DNA of 64,000 nucleotides from Bacillus thermotolerans. GTDB taxonomy: Bacteria > Bacillota > Bacilli > Bacillales > Domibacillaceae. A program made the translations under genes and the position numbers. The first letter of the stretch is position 1, and each line of letters starts with the position of its first letter. The notes beneath the pieces were generated by a model. The model was given only the letters and a program-made list of their open reading frames with translations, was not told the DNA's origin and did not search any database. The stretch spans positions 1-64,000 of the forward strand of contig NZ_JWJE02000002.1 in the NCBI RefSeq assembly GCF_000812025.2. The letters run 5' to 3'. Positions 35,206-44,667 of this stretch are shown here, one piece after another.

Positions 35206-37353
35206 TTAACTAAAAATAAAACGGATTTTGCCATCCTGGCGATTTAGCTCCAGGGCAGCCTGAAACGTGTTATCTCCCTTTTTAAATCCCTTTATTACAT
35301 CCGTCTTGCCTGTCGACAGCAGCTTCTTGATCTGCGCCTGTGTAATGGTTTTGCCCAGTATTTTTTTAGAAAGAGTGAAATCGCACTTTGTTTTTGAGTA
35401 ATTGGAACAACCGTAAAATGTTCCTTTATCCACCATTTTCCCTTCGCATTTAACACAGCTGCCTAACGGTGTGCGGGAGCTTTTCTTGTAAGAGGAACGC
35501 TGGATGGAAGCCGTGTCCAATCCTGTAAATGACCAGTCTGCTGACATTTTCACCGCATCCTCAACGACTTTAGCAGCCATTTTCTTCGTTTGCTCCATAA
35601 ACTCAGCAGGCGATGCTTCTCCTTCGCCTATTTTTGTCAAACGCTGCTCCCAGCGGGCCGTCATTTCCGGAGAAGCCAAAATCTTTTCACCAATTGCAGC
35701 AATCAACACTTTGGCTTTATCGGTTGCATACACTTGGTTTTTCTTCACTTCTATATACTTTCGTTCCTTCAGCATCGTAATAATACCTGCGCGTGTTGCC
35801 TCTGTTCCCAACCCCTCTGTTTTCTTGAGTGTTTTCTCCAGCTCTTCATTATCCAAATGCTTACCGGCCGTCTTCATTAAAGTAATGAGCTGCCCTTCTG
35901 TGTAGCGCTTCGGCGGCTGGGTTTTCCCTTCCTTTACCGAAACATCTTCCACCGTCCCCTTCTCTTTCTCTTGAAGCGGAGGCAAAATCACTTCCTTATC
36001 ATCATCTGAAGGGAACAGCACCTGCCGCCAGCCCTCCTCAATCAGCTGCTTGCCTTTAGAGATGAACTCAGCCCGGCCATCCACAAGGGTCGTGACAGTC
36101 GTATAATCAAATACAGCAGGATCATGATGGGCGGCAATTAAACGGCGAGCCACAAGGTCATACAGCTTTCTTTCGTCTGCAGGCAGCTGGTCAGGGTTTT
36201 TCACTTGTTCTGTCGGGATAATTGCATAGTGATCAGAAACCTTTTTGCTGTTAACAAACCTTTTATTATTCAGCAAAGAGGGCACACTGGATGGCACAAG
36301 GGTTTCGTAAGCGGGAAATTGCTTTAGCTTATGAAGAATATCAGGAAACGCTTCTGCCTCTTCCTTGCTCACGTAATTGGAATCTGACCGCGGGTAAGAA
36401 AGAAGCCCTTTCTGATACAGTGACTGAGCCGTATCCAATGTTTTTTTGGGAGAAAATTTAAACAAACTGTTAGCAGCCGCCTGAAGAGAGGATAAATTAA
36501 ACAATAACGGCGGCTGAAATACTTTTCTCTCTTTCTTCACGCGGTGAACTGCCGCTTCTTTCCCGCGGCAAAACTCGGCAATCCTTTCTGCCATCTCCTG
36601 CTTGTCTAATCGGCTATTCCCCTCTTTTTCCCATTTGCCTTCATATACTTTTCCATCTATGTTGAAACGCGCAATGACTTCCCAAAACGTCTCCGATTTA
36701 AAGTTTGCAATTTCATGCTCCCGCTTGACGATTAAAGCAAGAGTAGGTGTCTGCACCCGGCCCACTGAGAAGACATCGTTCATCCCGTGCTGCTTTAATA
36801 AAAGGCTGTATGCCCTTGATGCGTTCATGCCGACAATCCAATCCGCACAAGCCCTCGTATAGGCTTCGAAATAAAGACTTTGCGTCTGGCGCCCATCAAG
36901 AAGCCGCTCAAAGCCTTCGGTAATCGCTTTTTTCGTTAAAGAAGAAATCCACAGGCGCTTAATTGGTTTCTTCACTCCGCTCAGCTGTATGATATTGCGG
37001 ATGATCAGCTCTCCCTCACGCCCGGCATCTCCTGCATGAATAATTTCGGTTACCTGCGGATCCTTGAGCAGCTTCTTCACAATCTGGAATTGTTTATACT
37101 TCGATTTAGCTATCTCATATTGAAACCTGTCTGGAAGAATGGGCAGTGTGTCGAGCGACCATTTTTTCCACTCGGCTTTATAAGCTTCCGGAGGAGCCAG
37201 CTGCGTTAGGTGCCCAATGGCCCACGTCATATATGCACCTTTAGGAAAGAAACGGTTCGGGGCAATCTCCAAATACCCTTCTCGTTTTGTCACGGTAAAA
37301 GGTGAGGCCAGCGTCCGGCCCTGGTCCGGTTTCTCAGCAATAATAAGTTTCAT
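35206..37353 (-). CDS. topB: DNA topoisomerase III
   Basis: A 715-residue type IA topoisomerase that relaxes or decatenates DNA through single-strand passage. It has the TOPRIM domain (IIAEKPDQGRTLA start; HAGDAGREGELI near 110), the SVGRVQTPTLAL gate motif near residue 190, and catalytic Tyr320 in SYPRSDSNYVS, where the usual YPRTDS has Ser in place of Thr. A C-terminal zinc-ribbon-like module has CVKCEGKMVDKG, then GCSNYSKTKC near residue 650. The ATG follows AAGGAGAACG. Presence beside topoisomerase IV genes elsewhere in the window is coincidental. Confidence 0.93.
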   Translation of the reverse strand: MKLIIAEKPDQGRTLASPFTVTKREGYLEIAPNRFFPKGAYMTWAIGHLTQLAPPEAYKAEWKKWSLDTLPILPDRFQYEIAKSKYKQFQIVKKLLKDPQVTEIIHAGDAGREGELIIRNIIQLSGVKKPIKRLWISSLTKKAITEGFERLLDGRQTQSLYFEAYTRACADWIVGMNASRAYSLLLKQHGMNDVFSVGRVQTPTLALIVKREHEIANFKSETFWEVIARFNIDGKVYEGKWEKEGNSRLDKQEMAERIAEFCRGKEAAVHRVKKERKVFQPPLLFNLSSLQAAANSLFKFSPKKTLDTAQSLYQKGLLSYPRSDSNYVSKEEAEAFPDILHKLKQFPAYETLVPSSVPSLLNNKRFVNSKKVSDHYAIIPTEQVKNPDQLPADERKLYDLVARRLIAAHHDPAVFDYTTVTTLVDGRAEFISKGKQLIEEGWRQVLFPSDDDKEVILPPLQEKEKGTVEDVSVKEGKTQPPKRYTEGQLITLMKTAGKHLDNEELEKTLKKTEGLGTEATRAGIITMLKERKYIEVKKNQVYATDKAKVLIAAIGEKILASPEMTARWEQRLTKIGEGEASPAEFMEQTKKMAAKVVEDAVKMSADWSFTGLDTASIQRSSYKKSSRTPLGSCVKCEGKMVDKGTFYGCSNYSKTKCDFTLSKKILGKTITQAQIKKLLSTGKTDVIKGFKKGDNTFQAALELNRQDGKIRFIFS

Positions 37354-37493
37354 CCATCGTTCTCCTTGCTCTCTTAGTGACTAGTTCATTATACCACTGC
37401 CTTTGCCGAAAAAGAGAACGGAACTGACTGATATGTAGGCCAATACGGGCCCCAGGCGAACACGAACCCTTGCTCCTCACCTATGCAGAACAA

Positions 37494-38429
37494 CTAAACA
37501 GGCTTCTCGTTCTCCCAGTCTTGTGCGGCAAGGTCATGGTTCAGAGCCACCCCTGCTTCATACCCCTGGCTTGCGGCGCCTACAATGCTTGTAAATGTAT
37601 TCTTGGCATCTCCTATGATAAAGAGGCCGTTAATGCTTGTCTGGCCATGCTCCCGTGTTTCATATTGACCTCTTTCATCTAGAGGAACTCCAAGCATGGA
37701 AGGAATAGCCGAAGCCTGCGTTTCACCTGTTGTCACCATAAAGCCGCTTGTCCGTTTGACGGGACCTCTATCCTTTAACAGAATCTGTTCCATCTGACCG
37801 TTTGTTGACTCTATCGCGAGGATCGGTTCCTCCATTACGTCAATGCCGCGCTGCTTCAGCTGCCTTTTTTCTTCATCTATAAGGGCGGCAGGGCCATTCG
37901 TAAAAACAATAAGATCTCTGCTCCAATTATAGATTGTCTTAATAAAAGGCATGAGTCCCTTGCCGTTGCCAAAAATCGCAAGCGGCTCCCCTTTTCTCTC
38001 CCATCCATCACAGTAAGGACAGTGAAAGACGGTTTTCCCGTATACCTTTTCCATTCCTGTAATTTTAGGAAGATGATCCTTCATGCCTGTAGCGACGATA
38101 AGCCTTCTGCTGAGAAACTCCTCTCCCTTTCTCGTCCGAAGTGAGAACAATCCATCTATTTTTTCAGCAATTTCGACGGTGTCTTTAACGACTTGGACAT
38201 TTTCATACGCCTTCATTTGCTCATGTGCCACTTCTCTTATTTCAGAAGGATGTACACCATCTCTCGTTAAAAATCCATGCGCTTTGACCGTCACCCTGCT
38301 TCTCGGCTTTCCTTCATCAATGACCGTCACCTTTCTTAACGCTCTTCCTAACACGAGTGCCGCACTCAATCCGCCCGGACCTCCTCCAATAATGGCTACA
38401 TCCTGAATATTTCTCGTCTGGCTGTTCAT
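37494..38429 (-). CDS. thioredoxin-reductase-like FAD/NAD(P) oxidoreductase
   Basis: A 311-residue two-domain flavoprotein. FAD-binding IIGGGPGGLSAALVLGRALR lies near the N terminus, the CPYC redox-active disulfide in HCPYCDGWE near residue 140, and a C-terminal FAD motif in GLFIIGDAKN near 275. The NAD(P) domain (AIFGNGKGLMPF) is atypical of true TrxB, and the protein resembles the HGxGDxK or thioredoxin-reductase-like group whose partner is unknown. The ATG at 38427-38429 follows GGAGGAGAG; the frame extends 22 codons upstream without support. It is a single gene. Confidence 0.82.
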   Translation of the reverse strand: MNSQTRNIQDVAIIGGGPGGLSAALVLGRALRKVTVIDEGKPRSRVTVKAHGFLTRDGVHPSEIREVAHEQMKAYENVQVVKDTVEIAEKIDGLFSLRTRKGEEFLSRRLIVATGMKDHLPKITGMEKVYGKTVFHCPYCDGWERKGEPLAIFGNGKGLMPFIKTIYNWSRDLIVFTNGPAALIDEEKRQLKQRGIDVMEEPILAIESTNGQMEQILLKDRGPVKRTSGFMVTTGETQASAIPSMLGVPLDERGQYETREHGQTSINGLFIIGDAKNTFTSIVGAASQGYEAGVALNHDLAAQDWENEKPV

Positions 38430-38533
38430 ACTCTCCTCCTGTTCAATGATCCGTCTGCCTTTCCTATTTCCTTTATGCCAGCAGAAAAAACACACAAATA
38501 AAAGAAAGGACGCACTTTGCGCCCTCTCCTCTG

Positions 38534-38764
38534 TTAGATTTCTCCATTTTCACGGGCTCTCGCTTCGTCCCGGATCTCTTCTCTCATACCTTCAATGCTT
38601 TCTCTGCGGCGTTCGTTCTTTTCTTCAATTGCCTGACGCTCTTCTGGACCGGCATTTGCCATTGTCGCTTCGGCCTTCTCCATATTCTCGATCGTATTTT
38701 GAACCATATCCTGCAATCTTTCTACATTGTTAGATCTGTTATCTGGGTTCGGTTGTCTATGCAC
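38534..38764 (-). CDS. tlp: small acid-soluble spore protein Tlp
   Basis: A 76-residue thioredoxin-like spore protein made in the forespore. It matches Tlp at QPNPDNRSNNVERLQDMVQ near the N terminus, the NTIENMEKAEATM stretch, and RRRESIEGMREEIRDEA. The GTG at 38762-38764 is eight bases after AAAGGAGG; the ATG two codons upstream is only two bases from that site. This gene shows that the organism forms endospores. Sigma-G control is expected from the family and not read from the sequence. Confidence 0.92.
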   Translation of the reverse strand: MHRQPNPDNRSNNVERLQDMVQNTIENMEKAEATMANAGPEERQAIEEKNERRRESIEGMREEIRDEARARENGEI

Positions 38765-38872
38765 ACCCATAGCCTCCTTTATAAATCGTGTACATACAGT
38801 AGCCTCCCCAAATCATAAAATTTTAATCTGCATATTTGTGTGCCCTTTTCACATTCATCCTTCATAAAAAGC

Positions 38873-39625
38873 TTATTCTTTGTAGTTAAGCTGTTCATAT
38901 TCATTAAATAATGCCGGATACGCAAGCCGACCTAAAATAATGCTTGTCAAAGCCGCTGTCGCAAGCAAGGAAAATACAATAACGAGCTGAAAACGGACGG
39001 CTTCAATCGGATCTGCCCCGCCGATAATCTGTCCGGTCATCATACCTGGAAGCTGGACAAGCCCCATTGTTTTCGTACTATCAATCGTTGGAATCATGCT
39101 GGCCCGAATAGCTCCTTTCAAAATAGGCTGCATTGCCTGGCGGCTCGTTCCTCCCAGAGCGAGCACAACCTGAACCTCTTCTTTCCTCGTCTGCACCTCC
39201 GCCTTTAAACGATTCAAAAACAAGTTAGCAATAACCATAGAGCTTCCGACAATCATTCCGCTGAATGTAATGACGTATCGGGGGGATGGCGGGATGATCT
39301 GCAAGCCGAGCAAGAACAGCATAGATACCGCTTCAATTGTCACTAATGTGACTACAACCCGCCAAGCCAGTCCAGGAATGTTGTGTTTGCGTTTAATGAT
39401 ATTTTGAGAGGCCGCTCCAATGATTAGCATGACCATCACAATCATAAAAACAGGGCTGTCAGCCGAAAATATAAAGGACAGCACGTAGCCGATAATAAGA
39501 AGCTGAATAGTCGAACGAACAGCAGCTATAACAATGTCTTTCTCGAGTCCCAGCTTCAGCCCGCTGGATAAAACAATGGCTACTCCGACAAATACAAGTG
39601 CAAGCGATAACGTAAATAAGCTCAT
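38873..39625 (-). CDS. FetB/YjkA-type ABC transporter permease (UPF0014)
   Basis: A 250-residue membrane protein with about seven helices, of the FetB/YbbM/YjkA family. Marks are IAAVRSTIQLLIIGYVL near residue 35, MIVGSSMVIANLFLNR near 130 and IDSTKTMGLVQLPGMMTGQIIGGADP split across residues 185-210. With its ATPase neighbour it forms a half-size exporter; E. coli FetAB exports iron. It overlaps the ATPase gene by four bases (ATGA), so the two are translationally coupled. Confidence 0.87.
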   Translation of the reverse strand: MSLFTLSLALVFVGVAIVLSSGLKLGLEKDIVIAAVRSTIQLLIIGYVLSFIFSADSPVFMIVMVMLIIGAASQNIIKRKHNIPGLAWRVVVTLVTIEAVSMLFLLGLQIIPPSPRYVITFSGMIVGSSMVIANLFLNRLKAEVQTRKEEVQVVLALGGTSRQAMQPILKGAIRASMIPTIDSTKTMGLVQLPGMMTGQIIGGADPIEAVRFQLVIVFSLLATAALTSIILGRLAYPALFNEYEQLNYKE

Positions 39626-40338
39626 CGTGCGGCCTCCTCAGACAATTCCCCCTTCAGAAACCGGCGGGTAAACGGCTCTTTCGGCTGGCTGAAAAACGAA
39701 GCGGTATCAGCCTGCTCTACTAGCCTCCCTTCTGCAAGCAGCCAGGTGAAATCACCGACCCTCTTCGCCTGTTCTAAATCATGCGTCACCCAAAGAATGG
39801 TATTTTGTCTGTCATTATGTATTTTGATAATCAGCTCTTCTATCCCTCTTGCAGCTGCCGGGTCTAAGGCTGATGTTACCTCATCTAAAAGCAAAATAGA
39901 CGGCCGGTTGACTAATGTTCTAGCAAGAGCCACTCTTTGTTTTTGACCTCCCGACAGTTCATCTGCCTGACGTGCAAGCATTCCTTCAGAAAGCCCAACA
40001 TATTGCATGATCCTTTCGGTCGCTTCTGTCTCTAGCTGATGAAGACGCGCTGCGAGGAGTAAATTGTCTTTTACTGTTCCCAGCAGCATCGTACCCATTT
40101 GAAAAGCCAGCCCTACGTGACGACGCAGCTCATGCACGTTCCAATCTCTTACCTCCTTACCTTCCACTATCACCCTCCCTCCGTCTGGAGTGATGAGCAG
40201 GTTGCACAGCGATAAAATCGTGCTCTTTCCTGAGCCCGACGGTCCGACAAGCGTTACAATAGAGCCGGCGGGCACCTTGGCGGTAATCTGCTGCAGAACT
40301 GTCTCTTTTCCTTCCCCATTCTCATAAAACTTACTCAC
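39622..40338 (-). CDS. FetA/YjkB-type ABC transporter ATP-binding protein
   Basis: The ATPase for the FetB-like permease, probably iron or another metal export. It has Walker A GPSGSGKST near residue 34, signature LSGGQ near 128, Walker B LLLDEVTSALDP near 150 and the H-loop WVTHDLEQ. The GTG at 40338 has no ribosome site and omits the first beta strand (IEFDEVSKFY). In frame upstream, GGAGGG at 40380-40375 is followed by three ATT codons and no ATG, GTG or TTG; ATT at 40368-40366 would give a 248-residue protein with a complete strand. The true start may therefore be ATT. Confidence 0.87.
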   Translation of the reverse strand: MSKFYENGEGKETVLQQITAKVPAGSIVTLVGPSGSGKSTILSLCNLLITPDGGRVIVEGKEVRDWNVHELRRHVGLAFQMGTMLLGTVKDNLLLAARLHQLETEATERIMQYVGLSEGMLARQADELSGGQKQRVALARTLVNRPSILLLDEVTSALDPAAARGIEELIIKIHNDRQNTILWVTHDLEQAKRVGDFTWLLAEGRLVEQADTASFFSQPKEPFTRRFLKGELSEEAAR

Positions 40339-40573
40339 TTCATCAAATTCGATAGCTGTTCGAGTAATAATAATCCCTCCAAGTCGCTTTTCTACTATTT
40401 ATTATTATACAAAGGATTATTTAAAAGTCTCTTGTGAGGACTTCCCCCCTTCCTTCCGTAAAAAACCCAAACTTTTTCTTTATTTTGACAAAATATACAT
40501 TACTTTTTACCTATTTATCTACATAATAAAACCCTTATAATGGATGTATACACTTTAAGAGGAGATGAAGCTA

Positions 40574-42316
40574 TTGGGAGCTAAGTCTAGCCTAATGAAG
40601 AAATTCCTACCGTTATTAGCTTTAGTTGCGGTAGTTATAGCAGCAGGTTTCTGGTCACTGAAGGATTCTAGTCAAGCAGTCACGATCCCTTTTTCGTCAA
40701 TGGAAAGCATCATTCAGGAACAGAACGGGACTCCCGTATCGCTCGAAGAAAGACCCGATGGAACACTCCACCTTACAACAGATACCGACCAATATATCTC
40801 TTATATCTCTCCAGGGAGTGAATCAATAGATAGATTGGTTGAAACATACAATATTCGTTACTCTTACACGAACCAAAGTCCTCAGGAAAAATGGATCATC
40901 GGAGGATTTATTATCGCCATTGTTGCGTTCGGCGTTATTCTTTATAGAAAGAGCAAAAGCAGCGCAGGCTCAGCAAAAGCGATGAAAAACAGCCTTTCTA
41001 AAGCACGTCCCCTTCCATCTATTACGCTCGATGATGTGGGCGGACTGTCAACAGAAATGAAGGATGAAATTAAACAAACGTTATCTATTTTAAAAAAGCC
41101 TGAACAGGCAGCAGAGATCGGTATTAAACCGCCAAAAGGTGTTTTGCTGTACGGACCTCCGGGAACAGGGAAAACCTTGCTGGCGCAAGCAATGGCGAAG
41201 GAATTAGACGCTAGCTTTTTCTCATCCAGCGGTTCTGCCTTTACTGAGATGTTCGTCGGTGTAGGTGCATCACGTGTACGCAGCTTATTCGAACAAGCTA
41301 GAAAGCAAAAACCCGCTGTCATCTTTATTGATGAAGTCGATGCCTTAGCCGGCAAACGGAAAGCTCATGGTGGGGAAGAAACAGAAAAGACATTAACAGA
41401 GCTTCTTGTCCAGCTGGATGGCGGGCACTCAAATGAAGATATCCTATTTATTGCAGCCACGAACCGAAAGGATATGCTGGACGAAGCCTTCTTGCGTCCC
41501 GGCCGGATTGACTTTTCCTTCCTTGTTCCGTTACCGGACATGAAAGGAAGACGGGAAATTATCGACATTCACACAAAAGACAAGCGGTTATCTGAGGAAG
41601 TTCGAAACTCCCTTGATGAACTAGCGGAAAGCACATCCGGATTTTCTGGCGCGCAGCTAAGTTCCCTGTTTGAAATGGCAAGCAGAAGCGCAATCCGCCA
41701 TAGCCGTAATGTCATCGAAAAAGAGGACTTGGATTATGCGCTTGACCGTACCATTTTGGGCAGCACCTCACGCGCCCTGCAGGATCCTGAGACGAAGCGC
41801 CGAGTGGCTATTCATGAGGCCGGCCATGCCCTTGTAGCAGCAGCCACGAAACCAGGGTCTGTGCGAAAAGCAACGATTATTCCTAGAGGACAAGCCCTTG
41901 GTTATGTAGCGCCTATCCCGAAAGATCTTCACTTATCTACAGCCAGCGAGCTGCTGGATCAAATAGCCATGATCTTATCGGGCGGCGTAGCAGAACGTAA
42001 ATTCCTTGGCGAGCACAGCATCGGCGTAAGCGGGGATGTTCAGCAGGCAAAACAAATCATTGAACAAATGGTTGATTTGGGTGTCCTTCAGGACGGCTTT
42101 ACATTAACCTTCGAGAAAATGAAACGCGAGGAAAAGATGCAGCAGCTCTTCCAGCAGGCGTTAGCCATTTCGGAGCGCTTAATCGATGAGCGGGAAGAAC
42201 AATATCGTCAGCTGGTAGAAGCCCTTCTAAAACAAGAAACATTAGAGGGCTGGGAAGTAGAGCAAATAGTGAACAGTATTCCTGCCTCTAAAGAAGAAGA
42301 GTTAGTGCTTGCATAA
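40574..42316 (+). CDS. FtsH-like membrane AAA metalloprotease paralogue
   Basis: A 580-residue protease of the FtsH layout. Two membrane helices (about 11-26 and 107-124) enclose an outer domain, followed by the AAA module with Walker A GPPGTGKT at 194-201, the pore segment EMFVGVGAS near 225, Walker B FIDEVDAL near 251 and arginine finger RPGRID near 308. The zinc protease motif HEAGH is at 414-418 and a third ligand Asp is in VSGDVQQAK near 490. It is shorter than housekeeping FtsH (about 640 residues) and not beside hpt or tilS, so it is a second copy. TTG at 40574 lies nine bases after AAGAGGAG; an ATG at 40565 abuts that site. Confidence 0.85.
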   Translation: MGAKSSLMKKFLPLLALVAVVIAAGFWSLKDSSQAVTIPFSSMESIIQEQNGTPVSLEERPDGTLHLTTDTDQYISYISPGSESIDRLVETYNIRYSYTNQSPQEKWIIGGFIIAIVAFGVILYRKSKSSAGSAKAMKNSLSKARPLPSITLDDVGGLSTEMKDEIKQTLSILKKPEQAAEIGIKPPKGVLLYGPPGTGKTLLAQAMAKELDASFFSSSGSAFTEMFVGVGASRVRSLFEQARKQKPAVIFIDEVDALAGKRKAHGGEETEKTLTELLVQLDGGHSNEDILFIAATNRKDMLDEAFLRPGRIDFSFLVPLPDMKGRREIIDIHTKDKRLSEEVRNSLDELAESTSGFSGAQLSSLFEMASRSAIRHSRNVIEKEDLDYALDRTILGSTSRALQDPETKRRVAIHEAGHALVAAATKPGSVRKATIIPRGQALGYVAPIPKDLHLSTASELLDQIAMILSGGVAERKFLGEHSIGVSGDVQQAKQIIEQMVDLGVLQDGFTLTFEKMKREEKMQQLFQQALAISERLIDEREEQYRQLVEALLKQETLEGWEVEQIVNSIPASKEEELVLA

Positions 42317-42322
42317 AACAAG

Positions 42323-42356
42323 AAACCTGGATGTGACACGTCACATCCAGGTTTTT
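42323..42356 (+). terminator. intrinsic terminator after the FtsH-like gene
   Basis: AAACCTGGATGTGA pairs with TCACATCCAGGTTT around four bases and ends in five T residues. Confidence 0.93.
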
Positions 42357-42428
42357 GCTGTTTATTTGTATAGTCGCATTGAGTTTACATAGTATTTTTA
42401 TTATAAACTAATTGTTGTACATAAGGAA

Positions 42429-42456
42429 AAGCAGGTCAGCCTGGTGCTAGCCTGCT
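42429..42456 (-). terminator. imperfect hairpin after the zinc-ribbon gene
   Basis: On the minus strand AGCAGGCT and AGC pair with GCT and ACCTGCT, interrupted by one base, then TTTTCC. It is about 60 bases past the stop of the 52-residue gene. Confidence 0.35.
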
Positions 42457-42514
42457 CATTTCCTCTCACTGATTTCTCCAAAGACAGAGTTTGCCTCTAT
42501 GATGAAAAAGGATA

Positions 42515-42673
42515 TTATTTCTTTCTGCAATTCTTACATACTTGGATCAAAGTATTTGTTTCCGTTCTGTAAGGATATAACAATTTAATTCCTGTTTTTT
42601 CGCATAGCGGACATTTTCCCCGCCCTCTCGCAGGCAGCTTGTTTAACAGTTTCCCCCGATTCTTCTTTGCCAT
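42515..42673 (-). CDS. small zinc-ribbon protein, 52 residues
   Basis: An ATG at 42671-42673 follows AAAGGTGGATGACAG. It encodes a 52-residue basic protein (MAKKNRGKLLNKLPARGRG start) with two cysteine pairs, CPLC near residue 20 and CKNC near residue 46, spaced as a zinc ribbon. The lysine- and arginine-rich N terminus suggests RNA or ribosome contact. No precise family is claimed. The cysteine spacing, ribosome site and codon pattern support it as a real gene. Confidence 0.7.
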   Translation of the reverse strand: MAKKNRGKLLNKLPARGRGKCPLCEKTGIKLLYPYRTETNTLIQVCKNCRKK

Positions 42674-42873
42674 CTGTCATCCACCTTTAAACAGTTTATC
42701 AATTCATATTTTCTATATAACATGATGAATGACAGTAAAAATTGCTGGGCGCTTGAACTAATTTTCATTGAGATAGGGTGAAACTTTTCTTACCGATGGC
42801 GAATTGATTAAAGCAAAGTAAAAAGCGTTGCTAACAATGTAAGAGGAGCTTGATCACAAGCTCCTCCCTCTTA

Positions 42874-44643
42874 TCACCAATTTTTATGATCAAGGTGTGC
42901 ATATTTTTGAAGCAGACGAGTTGGCATTTGCAGAGCATCCTTACGGAATGGAGGTGCTAATTGCGTACCATCGACTAAAATATCAATGACGGTTGGCTTT
43001 TTAGCTGCGAGGGCCGTTTCAATTGCTTTTTGGAGATCTTCTGGATTGTCGACACGGATTCCTTCTGCTCCCATGCTTTTTGCTACTTCCGCAAAGTTCG
43101 GCCCTTCAATGTCCGCTCCAACGAATCGGTTATTATAGAAATCAACTTGATTTTTCTTCTCTGCACACCAGGCACCGTTATTGAATACGCAGGCAATAAC
43201 TGGCAAACTTTGCTCAACAGCTGTACTTACTTCGTGAAGGCTCATTCCCCATGCCCCGTCTCCAACTATACAGAATACAGGTGAAGATGGATCAGCTAGA
43301 ACTGCTCCCATAGCAGCCGGGTAAGCAAATCCGCAGTTACCGAACGTTAGAGCAGCTAAGTGCTTGCGCGGCTGGTTAAATGTTAAATAAGAATTGGAAG
43401 TAGATGATGTATTTCCGATGTCTGAAGTAACAACCGCTCCTTCTGGAAGGGCACGGTTGATTTCCAGTAAGGCACGGCGCGGGTTCATTGGATTGCCTGG
43501 TACCATGGCTAAATCTACTAATTCTTTTTGCCATGCTTCTTTTCTATCAGCAATCTTTTGCAGACGGTCTTGATCCGGCTTGAAAGAAGCTCCGCTGTCA
43601 TTTAGACGTTTCAGGATTTCTGCCGTTGCATCATACGCATCCCCGAGGATACCTACTTCCACTGGATGAGTTCTCGCAATATTTCGATGATTGATATCGA
43701 TTTGAATAATTTTTGCCTCTTTCGGGAAATAGTCAATATCATAGCACGGTAGTGTACCAAAGACAGACAGCCTCGTACCGATCGCTAGAAGAACGTCCGC
43801 CTCCTTCAAAGAATTCATCGCTGCTTTGGATCCCATATAACCGATTGGTCCAACAGCCTGCGGATGATTGGCAGGGAAGGCATCATTGTGCATGTAAGAA
43901 ACAGCGACTGGTGCACTTAACTTTTCGGCAAGCTCTTTTACTAAATCAATAGCCTCTGCGTCAACCGCGCCCCTTCCGGAAATAATCACTGGATTCTTCG
44001 CGTCCTTCAGTAATTCTACTGCCTGATCAATCGCCCGGGTATCGCCGTACCCTTTCTTTTCTACGCGGTATTGATATGGCTGCAAAATATAATCTTCTAC
44101 TTCGCCATAGAAATAATCGCGGGGAATGTCGTAAAGAACCGGTCCTCTTTCTGCGTATGCGAGGCGGAAGGCTGTGCGCAGACAGTCGGCGACACGACTT
44201 GGATGAGTGACCCGAACGGTTTCCTTAGTGATTTTATCAAATACAGATACTTGGTCACATTCCTGGAATCCGTCCCAGCCAATTGTTTTCGTACCTGCAG
44301 ACGGTGAAATGACAACCATAGGCGTATGCGCCATATTAGCGGCCGCTACTGATGTAACCATATTTGTCACACCCGGTCCGTTCTGGGCAATCACGACTCC
44401 TGCTTTTCCAGTAATGCGTGTAAACGCATCAGCCATGTGAGCTGCACTTTGCTCATGTCGAACCGGAATAAACTTAATGCCTGCCGTTGGCAGAAGATCG
44501 AGCATATCCATGAAGGCAGAGCCCAAAATGCCGTACATTTGGTCAATTCCTTCAGCAAGTAATGTTTCAACAATTGCCTCGCTCGGTGTCATTTTCAACT
44601 TTTTGCCTTGCATTACTCTTAGTTCTTTTTCCGTCTTAACCAT
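42874..44643 (-). CDS. xsc: sulfoacetaldehyde acetyltransferase
   Basis: A TPP-dependent enzyme that splits sulfoacetaldehyde with phosphate into acetyl phosphate and sulfite, the desulfonation step of taurine breakdown. The 589-residue protein has the acetolactate-synthase fold: N-terminal [18 protein letters not shown] with the TPP-activating Glu in [13 protein letters not shown] near residue 63, and C-terminal [12 protein letters not shown] near 465 with downstream Asn for Mg-TPP. The [18 protein letters not shown] stretch near 490 and [15 protein letters not shown] near 435 are specific to Xsc rather than IlvB. It follows tpa by 24 bases, which supports the call. Confidence 0.94.
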   Translation of the reverse strand: MVKTEKELRVMQGKKLKMTPSEAIVETLLAEGIDQMYGILGSAFMDMLDLLPTAGIKFIPVRHEQSAAHMADAFTRITGKAGVVIAQNGPGVTNMVTSVAAANMAHTPMVVISPSAGTKTIGWDGFQECDQVSVFDKITKETVRVTHPSRVADCLRTAFRLAYAERGPVLYDIPRDYFYGEVEDYILQPYQYRVEKKGYGDTRAIDQAVELLKDAKNPVIISGRGAVDAEAIDLVKELAEKLSAPVAVSYMHNDAFPANHPQAVGPIGYMGSKAAMNSLKEADVLLAIGTRLSVFGTLPCYDIDYFPKEAKIIQIDINHRNIARTHPVEVGILGDAYDATAEILKRLNDSGASFKPDQDRLQKIADRKEAWQKELVDLAMVPGNPMNPRRALLEINRALPEGAVVTSDIGNTSSTSNSYLTFNQPRKHLAALTFGNCGFAYPAAMGAVLADPSSPVFCIVGDGAWGMSLHEVSTAVEQSLPVIACVFNNGAWCAEKKNQVDFYNNRFVGADIEGPNFAEVAKSMGAEGIRVDNPEDLQKAIETALAAKKPTVIDILVDGTQLAPPFRKDALQMPTRLLQKYAHLDHKNW

Positions 44644-44667
44644 TTATATCCCTACCCTTCTCTTCAA

